A stretch of 64,000 nt of DNA from contig CANRSF010000014.1 of NCBI GenBank assembly GCA_947642445.1, positions 1 to 64,000 of the forward strand, written 5' to 3'. Position numbers and translations under genes: made by a program. Origin of the DNA: an uncultured Collinsella sp. (GTDB lineage Bacteria > Actinomycetota > Coriobacteriia > Coriobacteriales > Coriobacteriaceae). The notes under the pieces were generated by a model, which searched no databases, was not told where the DNA came from, and saw only the letters and a program-made list of their open reading frames with translations. Below, piece after piece: positions 30,427 to 41,051 of this stretch (position 1 is its first letter; each line of letters begins with the position of its first letter).

Positions 30427-32010
30427 CGTCGCGGGCGGCTTGGACGTGATGTCGTAGCACACGCGGTTGGCGCCGGGGACCTCGGCCACGATACGACCGG
30501 AGATGCGGGCCAGCACGTCGTAGGGCAGCTTGGCCCAGTCGGCGGTCATGGCATCGCTGGACTCGACAGCGCGAAGGATAATCGGGCGCTGGTAGGTGCG
30601 CTCGTCTCCCATGACGCCGACGGACTTAATGTCGGGCAGGACCGCGAAATACTGCCAGCAGCTGTGCTCGGAGTTGCGCTCGCCGGTCTGCTCAAACAGG
30701 CGCTGGTTGTAGGCGTCGAGCTCCTCGCGCACGATAGCGTCGGCATTCTTGAGGATCTCGAGCTTCTCCTTGTCGACCGCACCGATGATGCGGATGGCCA
30801 GACCCGGGCCCGGGAAGGGCTGACGGAACACGATGTGACCCGGCAGGCCCAGCGCCAGGCCAAGCGCGCGGACCTCGTCCTTAAAGAAGTGATCGAGCGG
30901 CTCGATAAGGTCGAAGTGCACGCCCTCGGGGAACGGAATCAGGTTGTGGTGGCTCTTGATGGTGGCCGTCTTGCCGCCCGTCTTGCGAGCGCCGGACTCG
31001 ATGATGTCGGGGTAGATGGTGCCCTGAGCCAGGTACTTGACCGGCTTGCCATCGGTCTCGAGCTGCTGCGCCACGGCGAAGAACTCTTTCCAGAACTGCG
31101 TACCGATGATGCGGCGCTTCTCCTCGGGCTCGGTCACGCCGGCCAGAAGCTCGGCATAACGGTCCTCGGCGTGGACGTGGATAAAGTCGACGTCAAACTG
31201 CTTGGTGAAGACCTCCTCCACCTGCTCGGGCTCGCCCTTACGCAGCAGGCCGTGGTTGATGAACACGCAGGTCATCTGCTTGCCCACGGCGCGAGCGCCC
31301 AGCGCAGCCACGACGGAGGAGTCGACGCCACCGGACAGGGCCAGGATCACGCGGTCGTCGCCGACCTTCTCGCGGAAGTCTGCCGTCATGGTCTCGACCA
31401 GGTTGTCCATGCTCCAGTTGGGCTCCAGGCCGCAGATTTCAAACAGGAAGTTGCTCAGCAGCTGCTGACCGTACTCGGAGTGCTTGACCTCGGGGTGGAA
31501 CTGCGTGGTGAAAATCTTGCGCTCGACGCACTCCATGGCGGCAACCGGGCACACGTCGGTGCTGGCGGTAACGGTAAAGCCCTCGGGCACCTCGGAAACG
31601 GCGTCGCGATGGCTCATCCACACGGTCTGCTCCATGGGCGTGGAGTTAAAGAGCTTGGCGCCGGCCGTGCGCGTAATGGTGGCGCGACCGTACTCGCCCA
31701 CCTCGGAGTGGCCGACCTTGCCGCCGAGCGTCACGGCCGTGATCTGATGGCCGTAGCAGAAGCCCAGGACGGGAAGGCCCAGGTCAAAGATGGCGGGGTC
31801 GATGGACGGAGCGTCCTCGGCGTACACGGAGGCCGGGCCGCCAGAAAGGATGAGCGCAGAGGCGTTCATCTCGCGAATCTCATCGGCCGAGATGTCGCAG
31901 GGGACGATCTCGGAATACACGTTGAGGTCGCGGACGCGACGGGCAATGAGCTGACCGTACTGCGCACCAAAGTCGAGTACGAGGACCTTTGCGGAAGCCT
32001 TTTGATCCAT
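30412..32010 (-). CDS. guaA: GMP synthase (glutamine-hydrolysing)
   Basis: 532 residues from the ATG at 32010 (DQKASAKVLVLDFGAQYGQL) with GAGGGGGAAA upstream; the ORF-track start adds 42 codons of leader. The class I amidotransferase domain has LILSGGPASVY, the catalytic Cys in VLGFCYGHQ, and His/Glu in TTQFHPEVKHS. The ATP-pyrophosphatase has ILALSGGVDSSVVAAL. The C-terminal dimerisation domain carries FRQPFPGPGLAIRI, SKPPATIEWE. It converts XMP to GMP with glutamine and ATP in the cytosol. The 3' end forms the att-like repeat of the neighbouring island, and two diverged guaA ends lie at 5739 and 8784. Divergent from asparaginase. Confidence 0.97.
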   Translation of the reverse strand: MDQKASAKVLVLDFGAQYGQLIARRVRDLNVYSEIVPCDISADEIREMNASALILSGGPASVYAEDAPSIDPAIFDLGLPVLGFCYGHQITAVTLGGKVGHSEVGEYGRATITRTAGAKLFNSTPMEQTVWMSHRDAVSEVPEGFTVTASTDVCPVAAMECVERKIFTTQFHPEVKHSEYGQQLLSNFLFEICGLEPNWSMDNLVETMTADFREKVGDDRVILALSGGVDSSVVAALGARAVGKQMTCVFINHGLLRKGEPEQVEEVFTKQFDVDFIHVHAEDRYAELLAGVTEPEEKRRIIGTQFWKEFFAVAQQLETDGKPVKYLAQGTIYPDIIESGARKTGGKTATIKSHHNLIPFPEGVHFDLIEPLDHFFKDEVRALGLALGLPGHIVFRQPFPGPGLAIRIIGAVDKEKLEILKNADAIVREELDAYNQRLFEQTGERNSEHSCWQYFAVLPDIKSVGVMGDERTYQRPIILRAVESSDAMTADWAKLPYDVLARISGRIVAEVPGANRVCYDITSKPPATIEWE

Positions 32011-32278
32011 GGTTTCCCCCTCTTGTTGGCGGGGAGCCGGTGCCCACCCGCGTGAATGAACGAAAATAACCTCCATAGTGTACACGTTATATGGGGTTTC
32101 TCGTCCCTCGCAGCCATCAGCGCACGGCAAACGCACGACCTGGGCCCCTATTTGACGGCAATTGAAGTGTTACCAAACGTTACAGATGATGTAATACGTT
32201 TGAACATTGGACGCCCTGTGCCACAATACTGCCGAACGACTCCGCCTCTGCGGCGGCAAATACGATAGGAATACCAGC

Positions 32279-33292
32279 ATGAAGCGCATACTTCTCATCG
32301 CCACGGGCGGCACCATCGCATCGACCGAGGACGGCAATGGCCTCTCCCCCGCCCTGACCGGTGAGGAGCTCGCCCAGAGCGTCCCCGAGATCTCGGGCCT
32401 CTGCGAGCTCGACGTCGTGCAGCCCATGAACATCGACAGCACCAATATGCGCCCCAGTGACTGGATGCGTATCCGCGACGTCATCGTCGAGGGTTATGCC
32501 GACCACGACGGCTTCGTGATTCTGCACGGCACCGACACCATGAGCTACACCGCGGCGACGCTTTCCTATCTGATTCAGGACAGCCCCAAGCCTATCGTAC
32601 TCACCGGCTCGCAAAAGCCCATGGGCAATCCCTTTACCGACGCCAAGCTCAACCTGTACCAGAGCCTGCTCTATGCGCTCGACGAGCACTCGCACGACGT
32701 CTCAATCGTGTTTGGTGGCGTCGCCATTGCCGGCACACGCGCCCGCAAGCAGCGCACCATGAGCTTTAACGCGTTCATTAGCGTCAACTATCCGCCCATT
32801 GCCTACATCCGCAACGACCGCATCGTGCGCAACGGGCTCCACGGCACTCATCAGGGCGAAAACCCGGTGCGTTTCTACGACAGCATCGACCCGCGTGTAT
32901 TTGTACTCAAGCTTACGCCCGGCGTAAACCCGGGTATCCTGGACGCCCTTGCCGACAGCTACGATGCTGTAATCCTGGAGACTTTTGGCATTGGCGGTAT
33001 TCCCGAGTTTGGCGAGTCCGGCGAGTCATTCCAGGAGGCGATTTTCCGCTGGGTCGATTCGGGCCGCACCGTCGTTATGACCACGCAGGTCCCCGAAGAG
33101 GGCCTCGATCTGGGCGTTTATGAGGTCGGCCGTGCTTACGCCGATCATCCGGGCATTCTGCGCGGCGACGACATGACCACCGAGACGCTCGTGGCCAAGA
33201 CCATGTGGGCACTCGGCCAGTCACGCGATGCCGCCGAAATCCAGCGCCTGTTCTACAGCCAAGTCAACCACGACCGCATCCCGATGGCGTAA
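32279..33292 (+). CDS. L-asparaginase, type I-like
   Basis: 337 residues from ATG 32279 (KRILLIATGGTIASTEDGNG) with a GATAGGAAT site. The first active-site Thr is in ATGGTIAST, the second set in VILHGTDTMSYTA (Thr-Asp), and the Lys region in VLTGSQKPMG. It hydrolyses L-asparagine to aspartate and ammonia; the lack of a signal peptide indicates a cytosolic enzyme. C-terminal regulatory domain present (TPGVNPGILDALADSYDAVI, FGIGGIPEF). Divergent from guaA across about 270 bp, which contains an imperfect dyad AAACGTTACA...TGTAATACGTTT near 32174. Monocistronic. Confidence 0.93.
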   Translation: MKRILLIATGGTIASTEDGNGLSPALTGEELAQSVPEISGLCELDVVQPMNIDSTNMRPSDWMRIRDVIVEGYADHDGFVILHGTDTMSYTAATLSYLIQDSPKPIVLTGSQKPMGNPFTDAKLNLYQSLLYALDEHSHDVSIVFGGVAIAGTRARKQRTMSFNAFISVNYPPIAYIRNDRIVRNGLHGTHQGENPVRFYDSIDPRVFVLKLTPGVNPGILDALADSYDAVILETFGIGGIPEFGESGESFQEAIFRWVDSGRTVVMTTQVPEEGLDLGVYEVGRAYADHPGILRGDDMTTETLVAKTMWALGQSRDAAEIQRLFYSQVNHDRIPMA

Positions 33293-33314
33293 TTCAGTTG
33301 TCGACGGGTATCCC

Positions 33315-33533
33315 CTATTCGATGCCCTCGAGAAGCTCTGATACCGTCATGCCGAGTGCGGGCGCGATCTTAAATAGAACCTTGAGCGTGAAATTTGCCG
33401 TCCCATCTTCGATTCGGTCGAGGTAGGGTCGGCTGATTCCTGTCGCCACACAAAAATCGACCTTGGAGATACCAAGGTCCCTGCGCGTCTGCTCGACTCG
33501 CTTGCCAAGAATCTGTTTCGCACGTTCGTCCAT
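33315..33533 (-). CDS. Small XRE-family regulator
   Basis: 72 residues: DERAKQILGKRVEQTRRDLG, HTH ISKVDFCVATGISRPYLDRI, then DGTANFTLKVLFKIAPAL and GMTVSELL. It is a bare HTH_3 domain, as in Cro-type autoregulators. Convergent with asparaginase (22 bp gap) and divergent from the gene at 33610; a 24-bp perfect palindrome lies in the shared promoter and is its likely operator. Confidence 0.85.
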   Translation of the reverse strand: MDERAKQILGKRVEQTRRDLGISKVDFCVATGISRPYLDRIEDGTANFTLKVLFKIAPALGMTVSELLEGIE

Positions 33534-33562
33534 GCAGCCGAGTTTGAAATGGAGCCGAACAT

Positions 33563-33586
33563 AAACGTAAACTATAGTTTACGTTT
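33563..33586. promoter_or_regulatory. 24-bp perfect palindrome, likely operator of the XRE gene
   Basis: The half-site AAACGTAAACTA is followed directly by its complement. It lies 30 bp upstream of the XRE start and 23 bp upstream of the gene at 33610, in a position to control both divergent promoters. Confidence 0.7.
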
Positions 33587-33609
33587 TGCCGAATACACAG
33601 GAGTTTTCT

Positions 33610-33999
33610 ATGTCGGGTTCTTCGGTCCGCATGTACCGAGCCACGCTTCGCACAAACAGCGCACCGCCCAAGCTCGTCGTCGTTGAAGCAGAATGCCTTT
33701 CGCCCGATGAGCGCACAGCATTTGCATTGCTATCAAGTCGCGTCGTCGCCATTCTGGTCCCTTGCCCGGCGCAAGGTGAACTTGCCATTCAATGCCAAAC
33801 GCACGGCTGCTCGCTCAATCAGGCTGCCGTAATCGCAACCAGCCAACGCGGCCTGTCGCTCCTTTTAGAAGCCGGCATAGCACTCGCCCTTTGCGGCGCC
33901 GGATACGAAAACGAGGCCGCCGCCGACATGGTCTTTAAACCACGATCGAGCGGCGGCCTCGCAGCAGCCATTGAATATGTGTGCAGGCTCGTTGCCTAA
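33610..33999 (+). CDS. Hypothetical protein, distant HAD-like C-terminal features
   Basis: 129 residues from ATG 33610, after ACAGGAGTT. Alternating strands and helices (PPKLVVVEAECLSPDERTAF, SRVVAILVPCPAQGE). The last third, LLLEAGIALALCGAGYENEA ADMVFKPRSSGGLAAAIEYV, resembles the 'AG.g.AM.nA....AAD.v......GVa..I' end of Cof-type HAD phosphatases, but the catalytic DxD and GDxxND motifs are absent. It could be a non-catalytic HAD relic or an unrelated fold. Divergent from and probably controlled by the XRE regulator. Confidence 0.5.
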   Translation: MSGSSVRMYRATLRTNSAPPKLVVVEAECLSPDERTAFALLSSRVVAILVPCPAQGELAIQCQTHGCSLNQAAVIATSQRGLSLLLEAGIALALCGAGYENEAAADMVFKPRSSGGLAAAIEYVCRLVA

Positions 34000-34008
34000 A
34001 AGGACAAA

Positions 34009-34392
34009 CTAGAAACCAAAGCCAAAGCCCATTCCGGTAATCGCCGAGTACATAAAGTAAACGTTAATCACGTTGAGAAACACACCCGTGATGCAACCGT
34101 TGCGCAGGTAGCGCTCGCACACGATGCGCGCCATGGCGGCGGAGTCATCATTGTTCTTGGCCTGGCGTCCCGCCGTAAAGTACGTTGCCACGCTCAGCAG
34201 CAAATTGAGCACCGGAAGCGCCAGCAGCTCGTAGCTCTTGCCCCAGCGCGTCACCTCGCCGGCTGCGTTAAACTTCGTTGCCACCTCGGGGCCAATGTTG
34301 GGGATTACAAACGCTGCGACCACCAGCGGAAGCACCGCAAGCACCAGCAGCGCGATGCCCATGTAGCCGGCTTTTTTGCCATATTTGAACAT
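34009..34392 (-). CDS. DUF1648-type membrane protein
   Basis: 127 residues, three membrane segments: about 10-32 (MGIALLVLAVLPLVVAAFVI), 55-72 (LLALPVLNLLLSVATYF) and 95-115 (GCITGVFLNVINVYFMYSAI). Between the first two is the DUF1648 signature, IPNIGPEVATKFNAAGEVTR WG. Related proteins include SdpI-type immunity proteins and uncharacterised membrane proteins. It follows ychF by 11 bp on the same strand and is probably cotranscribed. Glycine/phenylalanine-rich end (GMGFGFGF). Function unknown. Confidence 0.75.
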   Translation of the reverse strand: MFKYGKKAGYMGIALLVLAVLPLVVAAFVIPNIGPEVATKFNAAGEVTRWGKSYELLALPVLNLLLSVATYFTAGRQAKNNDDSAAMARIVCERYLRNGCITGVFLNVINVYFMYSAITGMGFGFGF

Positions 34393-34403
34393 GCGCGTCG
34401 TCC

Positions 34404-35480
<1,077 letters not shown>

Positions 35481-35607
35481 GACAGCTCCTTTTGGTACAG
35501 GTACTTCAAACTGCATAAGTATAGCGCCGCCGCAGCATCCGGGCGAATCCGGACACCGCGGCGGCGCAAATGAAGCAGAGATGTGTGAGAGTTCGAGACA
35601 GCAGTCC

Positions 35608-36978
<1,371 letters not shown>

Positions 36979-37106
36979 TCAATCCATCCCCGCACGCGGC
37001 CTGTACGGTTTGGAATTGTTACCTAGAAGTGGAGTTTTTTATCTCTAGAATCGGCCTTGCGGTGCATACCGGCTCTGCAAGGCCGATTGTTTCGATGGAC
37101 GATGGT

Positions 37107-38717
37107 TTACAGAAGACTCTCGAACTTCAGAAGACTCTCGAACTTCTCGCGAACCTGCGGGACGGTAAGGCCGATGATGACCTGGATTGACTGACCTTGG
37201 ATCACCAAGCCATGCGTACCGATCGCCTTGAAGGAAGCCTCGGGTGCAACGACGCTCTTGTCCTTGACGTTAACGCGCAGACGGGTAGCGCAGTTAGTTA
37301 CATCGATGATGTTATCCGTGCCACCGAGCAGATCGAGGATGTTCTCGGCAAGCACCAAGCGCTCATCATCTTTACTCTGGGCGACCGATTTGCCAGCAGC
37401 AGCACCGCTCTGCTTTTGCTTGTAGTCGGCCTTGGACTTGAGCTCGACCTCAACATCGTCATCCTCGCGACCGGGGGTCTTAAAGTCGAACTTGACGATC
37501 AGGAAACGGAAGACCACGACCCAAAGGGCGGTAAAGCACAGACCGACAAGGATGGAGATGGTGTACTGCAGACCGTGTGCGGCCCAAAGGGGCAGCCAGT
37601 CCCACGAGAGCATCGAGATGATGCCGCCGTCGAAGATGCCCACGACGCCAAGGAGGTTTTGAGCCATGCAGCCGAGCGCTCCGAGCACGCAGTGGACGAC
37701 GAACAGGCCGGGCGCGATGAACAGGAAGGTGAAGTCAAGCGGCTCGGTGATACCGCAAAGCATAGCGGTAAGGGTGACGGGAATGAGCAGAGCCTTGACG
37801 CGCTGCTTGCGCTCGGGCTTGGCGGTCATATAAAACGCAATGGCGACGCCAAGCGAGCCGAAGACTTTAGTCCATCCAGGGCAGGTATAGGCAGCCCAGG
37901 GTGCGGCATCCTTAAGAGCAATGCTCGGATCGGCAGCCAGTTGGGGCAGGATGTTAGCCCAAGCGGCAAAGATGCCGCCATTGACCGCCGCGTTGTCGTA
38001 ATAGAACGGCGTATAGATAAAGTGGTGAAGGCCTGTAGGGATCAGCACGCGCTCGAAGAAAGCAAAGACACCCACGCCAAACGTACCGGCGGAAAGGATG
38101 AATCCCTGGAAGGCGGAGATAGCAGCCTGAACATGCGGCCACACCAGGCAGGCGATAAGAGCGACCGGAACCATAACGAAGAAACCGATCATATAGATGA
38201 ACACGGAGCCCGAGAACACGCCCAGCCACTCAGGAAGTTCGGTGTCGAAGAACTTGTTATGCAGCATCGTGGCGATACCAGAGATAATGAGCGCGCCCAT
38301 GATGCCCATGTCAAGCGTTTTGATGCTTGCGATAGTGGCAAGACCAGTACCGCTGCCCGCCTCGACAGAGTAGTCGACACCAAAGACAGGGCCCCACTGC
38401 CCCAAGATTGTGCTTACAAAGTAGTTGAAGGTAAGGTAGATGGCCAAAGTCTCCATGCAGCAGCGAGCGTTCTGCTTGTTCGCGAGCGAGATTGGCAACG
38501 CTACGCAAAACAGCAACGGCATCTGGTTAAAGAGCGTCCAACCACCCTGGAGCAGCACATTCCAGCAATCAAACCAAAGATGACCCGCAGTGGCCATCTC
38601 GCCAAAGATCGCCTCGGTGGTAAACAACGTACCCAGGCCGACGACGATTCCGGAAAATGCGAAAAGAATTGCAGGCGTGTACATTGCACCGCCGAAACGT
38701 TGTATCTTTTGCATCAT
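37107..38717 (-). CDS. PTS alpha-glucoside transporter, EIICB
   Basis: About 536 residues from ATG 38717 (MQKIQRFGGAMYTPAILFAF), which matches the usual family N-terminus and has GAGAGGGGG 10 bases upstream; the ORF-track start at 38858 would lie against an operator and has no ribosome site. The ~10-helix EIIC domain includes LIPTGLHHFIYTPFYYDNAA and CGITEPLDFTFLFIAPGLF. An acidic linker leads to EIIB, whose phosphorylated Cys is in NIIDVTNCATRLRVNVKDKS. There is no EIIA domain, so a separate EIIA must serve it. The C-terminus ends with a duplicated KFESLL caused by an 18-bp tandem repeat. Confidence 0.92.
   Translation of the reverse strand: MMQKIQRFGGAMYTPAILFAFSGIVVGLGTLFTTEAIFGEMATAGHLWFDCWNVLLQGGWTLFNQMPLLFCVALPISLANKQNARCCMETLAIYLTFNYFVSTILGQWGPVFGVDYSVEAGSGTGLATIASIKTLDMGIMGALIISGIATMLHNKFFDTELPEWLGVFSGSVFIYMIGFFVMVPVALIACLVWPHVQAAISAFQGFILSAGTFGVGVFAFFERVLIPTGLHHFIYTPFYYDNAAVNGGIFAAWANILPQLAADPSIALKDAAPWAAYTCPGWTKVFGSLGVAIAFYMTAKPERKQRVKALLIPVTLTAMLCGITEPLDFTFLFIAPGLFVVHCVLGALGCMAQNLLGVVGIFDGGIISMLSWDWLPLWAAHGLQYTISILVGLCFTALWVVVFRFLIVKFDFKTPGREDDDVEVELKSKADYKQKQSGAAAGKSVAQSKDDERLVLAENILDLLGGTDNIIDVTNCATRLRVNVKDKSVVAPEASFKAIGTHGLVIQGQSIQVIIGLTVPQVREKFESLLKFESLL
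37112..37147. repeat. 18-bp perfect tandem duplication at the EIICB 3' end
   Basis: AGAAGACTCTCGAACTTC occurs twice head to tail, duplicating six codons near the C-terminus of the EIIB domain without changing frame. A recent slippage event; a length polymorphism between strains would be expected. Confidence 0.85.
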
Positions 38718-38861
38718 GACGGGGAATCCCCCTCTCTTCATTCGGAGCGCTGCGGTTTTGGCTTCACTCGAGACCGCAGACGCGCCGTTTGCGTGTACCT
38801 CGTGCAATAGGACGGGTGGGCCCGCTTCCCTGACTTCTTGCGCTTCTATTTTTATCATATC

Positions 38862-38877
38862 ACTTATCTAGACAAGT
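38862..38877. promoter_or_regulatory. GntR/TreR-type operator, PTS side
   Basis: ACTTATCTAGACAAGT is a near-perfect 16-bp palindrome. With the related site at 38993 it brackets the divergent promoters of the PTS operon and the dehydrogenase/GntR operon, so it is the probable binding site of the regulator at 40165. Confidence 0.65.
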
Positions 38878-38992
38878 TAATACGGTTTCCATGTTCGGTC
38901 AGCGGTCGATAATTGACGGTGAACGGTTTGTTTCAAAGGTTTTGCCTGTTATTGCCTGTTTGTCTAAAACTTCTTAAACAAAATATTTATCA

Positions 38993-39008
38993 ACTTGTCT
39001 AGATAGGC
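38993..39008. promoter_or_regulatory. GntR/TreR-type operator, dehydrogenase side
   Basis: ACTTGTCTAGATAGGC shares the core TTGTCTAGA with 38862-38877; the right half is degenerate. It lies 66 bp before the dehydrogenase start. A further half-site, TTTGTCTAAAACTT, lies at about 38959. Confidence 0.55.
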
Positions 39009-39073
39009 TTGTATAAGAATGTTTGCATACCTATACTTCATTACAACATTCACCGCCACGTTAAGGAGTCATC

Positions 39074-40099
39074 ATGAAAAGCGCGGTCTTCTATGGAAAG
39101 CACGATCTCAGGGTCGAGGATTCGACAAAACCGGCCGTGGGCAAGCGTGACGTTCTGATCAACGTCAAAGCTTGCGGCGTCTGCGGCACCGACGTGCATA
39201 TCTATGAAGGCGACAAGGGCGCAGCCGACGTTACCCCGCCCACAATCCTTGGTCATGAGTTCGCTGGCGTTATCGAGGCCGTGGGCTGCGATGTCACCGG
39301 CTTTAAGCCGGGCGATCGCGTGTGCATCGACCCAAACCATCCCTGCGGCTGCTGCGAACCCTGCCGTGACGGAATCAACCACTACTGCGAGCATATGACC
39401 GGCTACGGCACCACCGTTAACGGCGGCTTTGCGGAGTACTGCTCCGTCGATATGCAGCAAGTCTACAAACTGGGGGATCACACCAGCTTTGAGCAGGGCG
39501 CCATGACCGAGCCCGTGGCGTGCTGCCTGCACGGCATCGATATGTGCAACATCAAGCCCGGCAGCACGGTTGTCGTTATCGGCGGTGGCATGATCGGCCT
39601 GCTCATGATGCAGCTTGCCAAAAACGCTGGTGCTACCAAAGTCGTTTTGCTCGAGCCCGTCGAGGGCAAACGCGAGGTTGCGCTCAAACTCGGCGCCGAT
39701 CTGGCAATTGATTCCATCCACGAGGACGTCCCAGCCCGCCTGAAGCAGGAGGGCGTCGGCAACGTCGACGTTGTAATCGAATGTGTCGGTAAGCCCGTCA
39801 CCATTGAGCAGGCCATTAGAATCGCCGGCCATAAGGCCACGGTTATGATGTTCGGACTTACCAAGCCCGATGAGACGATCACCGTCAAGCCCTTCGAGGT
39901 CTTCCAGAAGGAGCTTGTGCTCACCTCGTCCTTCATCAACCCTTATACGCAGCGTCGCGCACTCGAGCTCATCGACTCGGGCAGAATCGACGTTTCTTCG
40001 ATGGTCGCCAAGGTGGCTTCCCTCGACGAACTCGGCGCCATCCTGTCAGACCCGGCCCTGCGTGCCATGGGCAAATATATAATCGATCCCAGCAAGTAA
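39074..40099 (+). CDS. Zinc-dependent medium-chain alcohol/polyol dehydrogenase
   Basis: 341 residues after AAGGAG. Catalytic zinc ligands in ACGVCGTDVH and the GHEFAGVIEAVG signature; the structural zinc lobe CGCCEPCRDGINHYCEH has four cysteines. The Rossmann NAD motif is VVVIGGGMIGLLMMQLAK, with an acidic residue after the second strand (LLEPVEGKR) favouring NAD(H). Relatives oxidise polyols or threonine-like substrates; the exact substrate cannot be read. First gene of an operon with GntR (65 bp gap) and divergent from the alpha-glucoside PTS across a region with two operators, suggesting a linked role in sugar or sugar-alcohol use. Confidence 0.9.
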   Translation: MKSAVFYGKHDLRVEDSTKPAVGKRDVLINVKACGVCGTDVHIYEGDKGAADVTPPTILGHEFAGVIEAVGCDVTGFKPGDRVCIDPNHPCGCCEPCRDGINHYCEHMTGYGTTVNGGFAEYCSVDMQQVYKLGDHTSFEQGAMTEPVACCLHGIDMCNIKPGSTVVVIGGGMIGLLMMQLAKNAGATKVVLLEPVEGKREVALKLGADLAIDSIHEDVPARLKQEGVGNVDVVIECVGKPVTIEQAIRIAGHKATVMMFGLTKPDETITVKPFEVFQKELVLTSSFINPYTQRRALELIDSGRIDVSSMVAKVASLDELGAILSDPALRAMGKYIIDPSK

Positions 40100-40164
40100 A
40101 TCGATTGACACCTGCGCGGACGGCCCTCATCCGCCGTTCACGCACCCAACTCTAGGAGACCGTC

Positions 40165-40920
40165 ATGGCGCGAGCCATCTTCCAAACTATTTATGACAAC
40201 GTGAAGCAGTCGATTGACGACGGCACATACGCCTATCAGAGTTATCTGCCTTCGGAGACTGAGCTCACGCAGCTGTTTGACTGTTCGCGCATGACGGTCC
40301 GTCGCGCCATCTCGATGCTTGCGGCAGATGGTTACGTGCTCCCCCAGCAAGGCAAAGGCATGCGCGTCATTCGCAACATCAGTGACGAGAAGAGTCGTGG
40401 CGGCGGCGGACTCGAGACCTTTAAGGAAATCGCGACCAGCCGAGGCTTTGAGCTCAAGACTGTCACCACCGTCTTTGAGCTCCTCGTCTGTAGCAAGGCA
40501 CTCTCCAGGATTACCGGGTTTCCCGAAGGCTGCGAGCTTACGCGCGCCAAACGCATCCGTTATGCAGACGGACAAGCCGTGTGCTCCGACGACTCCTATT
40601 ACCTAAGTTCACAAGTACCGGGGCTGACACCCGAGATTGTCAACGACTCGATCTATCGTTACCTCGAAGAAGATCTTGGCATTAAGATTGCCACGGGCAA
40701 ACGCGATGTAACGATCGAGCATCCCACGCCCGAGGATACGCGCGTGCTCGATCTCGACGACTTTAACGCACTCGCCGTTATACGCGGGCAGACCTACAAC
40801 GCCGACGGCATCCTTATGGAATACACCGAGACAAAGCAGGTTCCCAGCTTCTTTTTACTCCATGAAACCGTGACGCGCAACGGTACCGGTCGAACCGGCC
40901 ACCAAAGCAGCATGAACTAA
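40165..40920 (+). CDS. GntR-family regulator with UTRA domain (TreR/HutC class)
   Basis: 251 residues, ATG after CTAGGAGACC. The N-terminal winged helix is YDNVKQSIDDGTYAYQSYLP SETELTQLF, recognition helix DCSRMTVRRAISMLAADGYV, wing LPQQGKGMRV. From residue ~85 a UTRA ligand domain follows (FKEIATSRGFELKTVTTVFE, ELTRAKRIRYADGQAVCSDD, YLEEDLGIKIATGKRDVTIE). HutC/TreR-like proteins usually sense a phosphorylated sugar. Probable repressor of the divergent EIICB/GH4 genes and its own operon through the TTGTCTAGA sites at 38862 and 38993. Confidence 0.92.
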   Translation: MARAIFQTIYDNVKQSIDDGTYAYQSYLPSETELTQLFDCSRMTVRRAISMLAADGYVLPQQGKGMRVIRNISDEKSRGGGGLETFKEIATSRGFELKTVTTVFELLVCSKALSRITGFPEGCELTRAKRIRYADGQAVCSDDSYYLSSQVPGLTPEIVNDSIYRYLEEDLGIKIATGKRDVTIEHPTPEDTRVLDLDDFNALAVIRGQTYNADGILMEYTETKQVPSFFLLHETVTRNGTGRTGHQSSMN

Positions 40921-40929
40921 CCATCTATT

Positions 40930-41001
40930 AGTTGCGGTGGAATAGCTCCTAGAATGGCCAGCTTAAGGGCAAAACAGGAACTATTCCACCGCAACTTTTT
41001 T
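40930..41001 (+). terminator. Intrinsic terminator of the dehydrogenase-GntR operon
   Basis: A 16-bp perfect stem (AGTTGCGGTGGAATAG and complement, 35-base loop) followed by T6. A second 11-bp perfect hairpin (TGGCCGGTGGG, 41001-41033) abuts it and faces the convergent iron-sulfur gene. Confidence 0.85.
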
Positions 41002-41051
41002 GGCCGGTGGGGCAGTACCTGTCCCACCGGCCATCATTTACGCTCTTTTAG

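Noticed and set aside
30283-32055. 590-codon plus-strand ORF over guaA
   Set aside because: Antisense shadow of guaA, whose catalytic motifs are all present on the minus strand.
37197-38810. 537-codon plus-strand ORF over the PTS gene
   Set aside because: Antisense shadow; the charged translation has no domain, whereas the minus strand gives a full EIICB.
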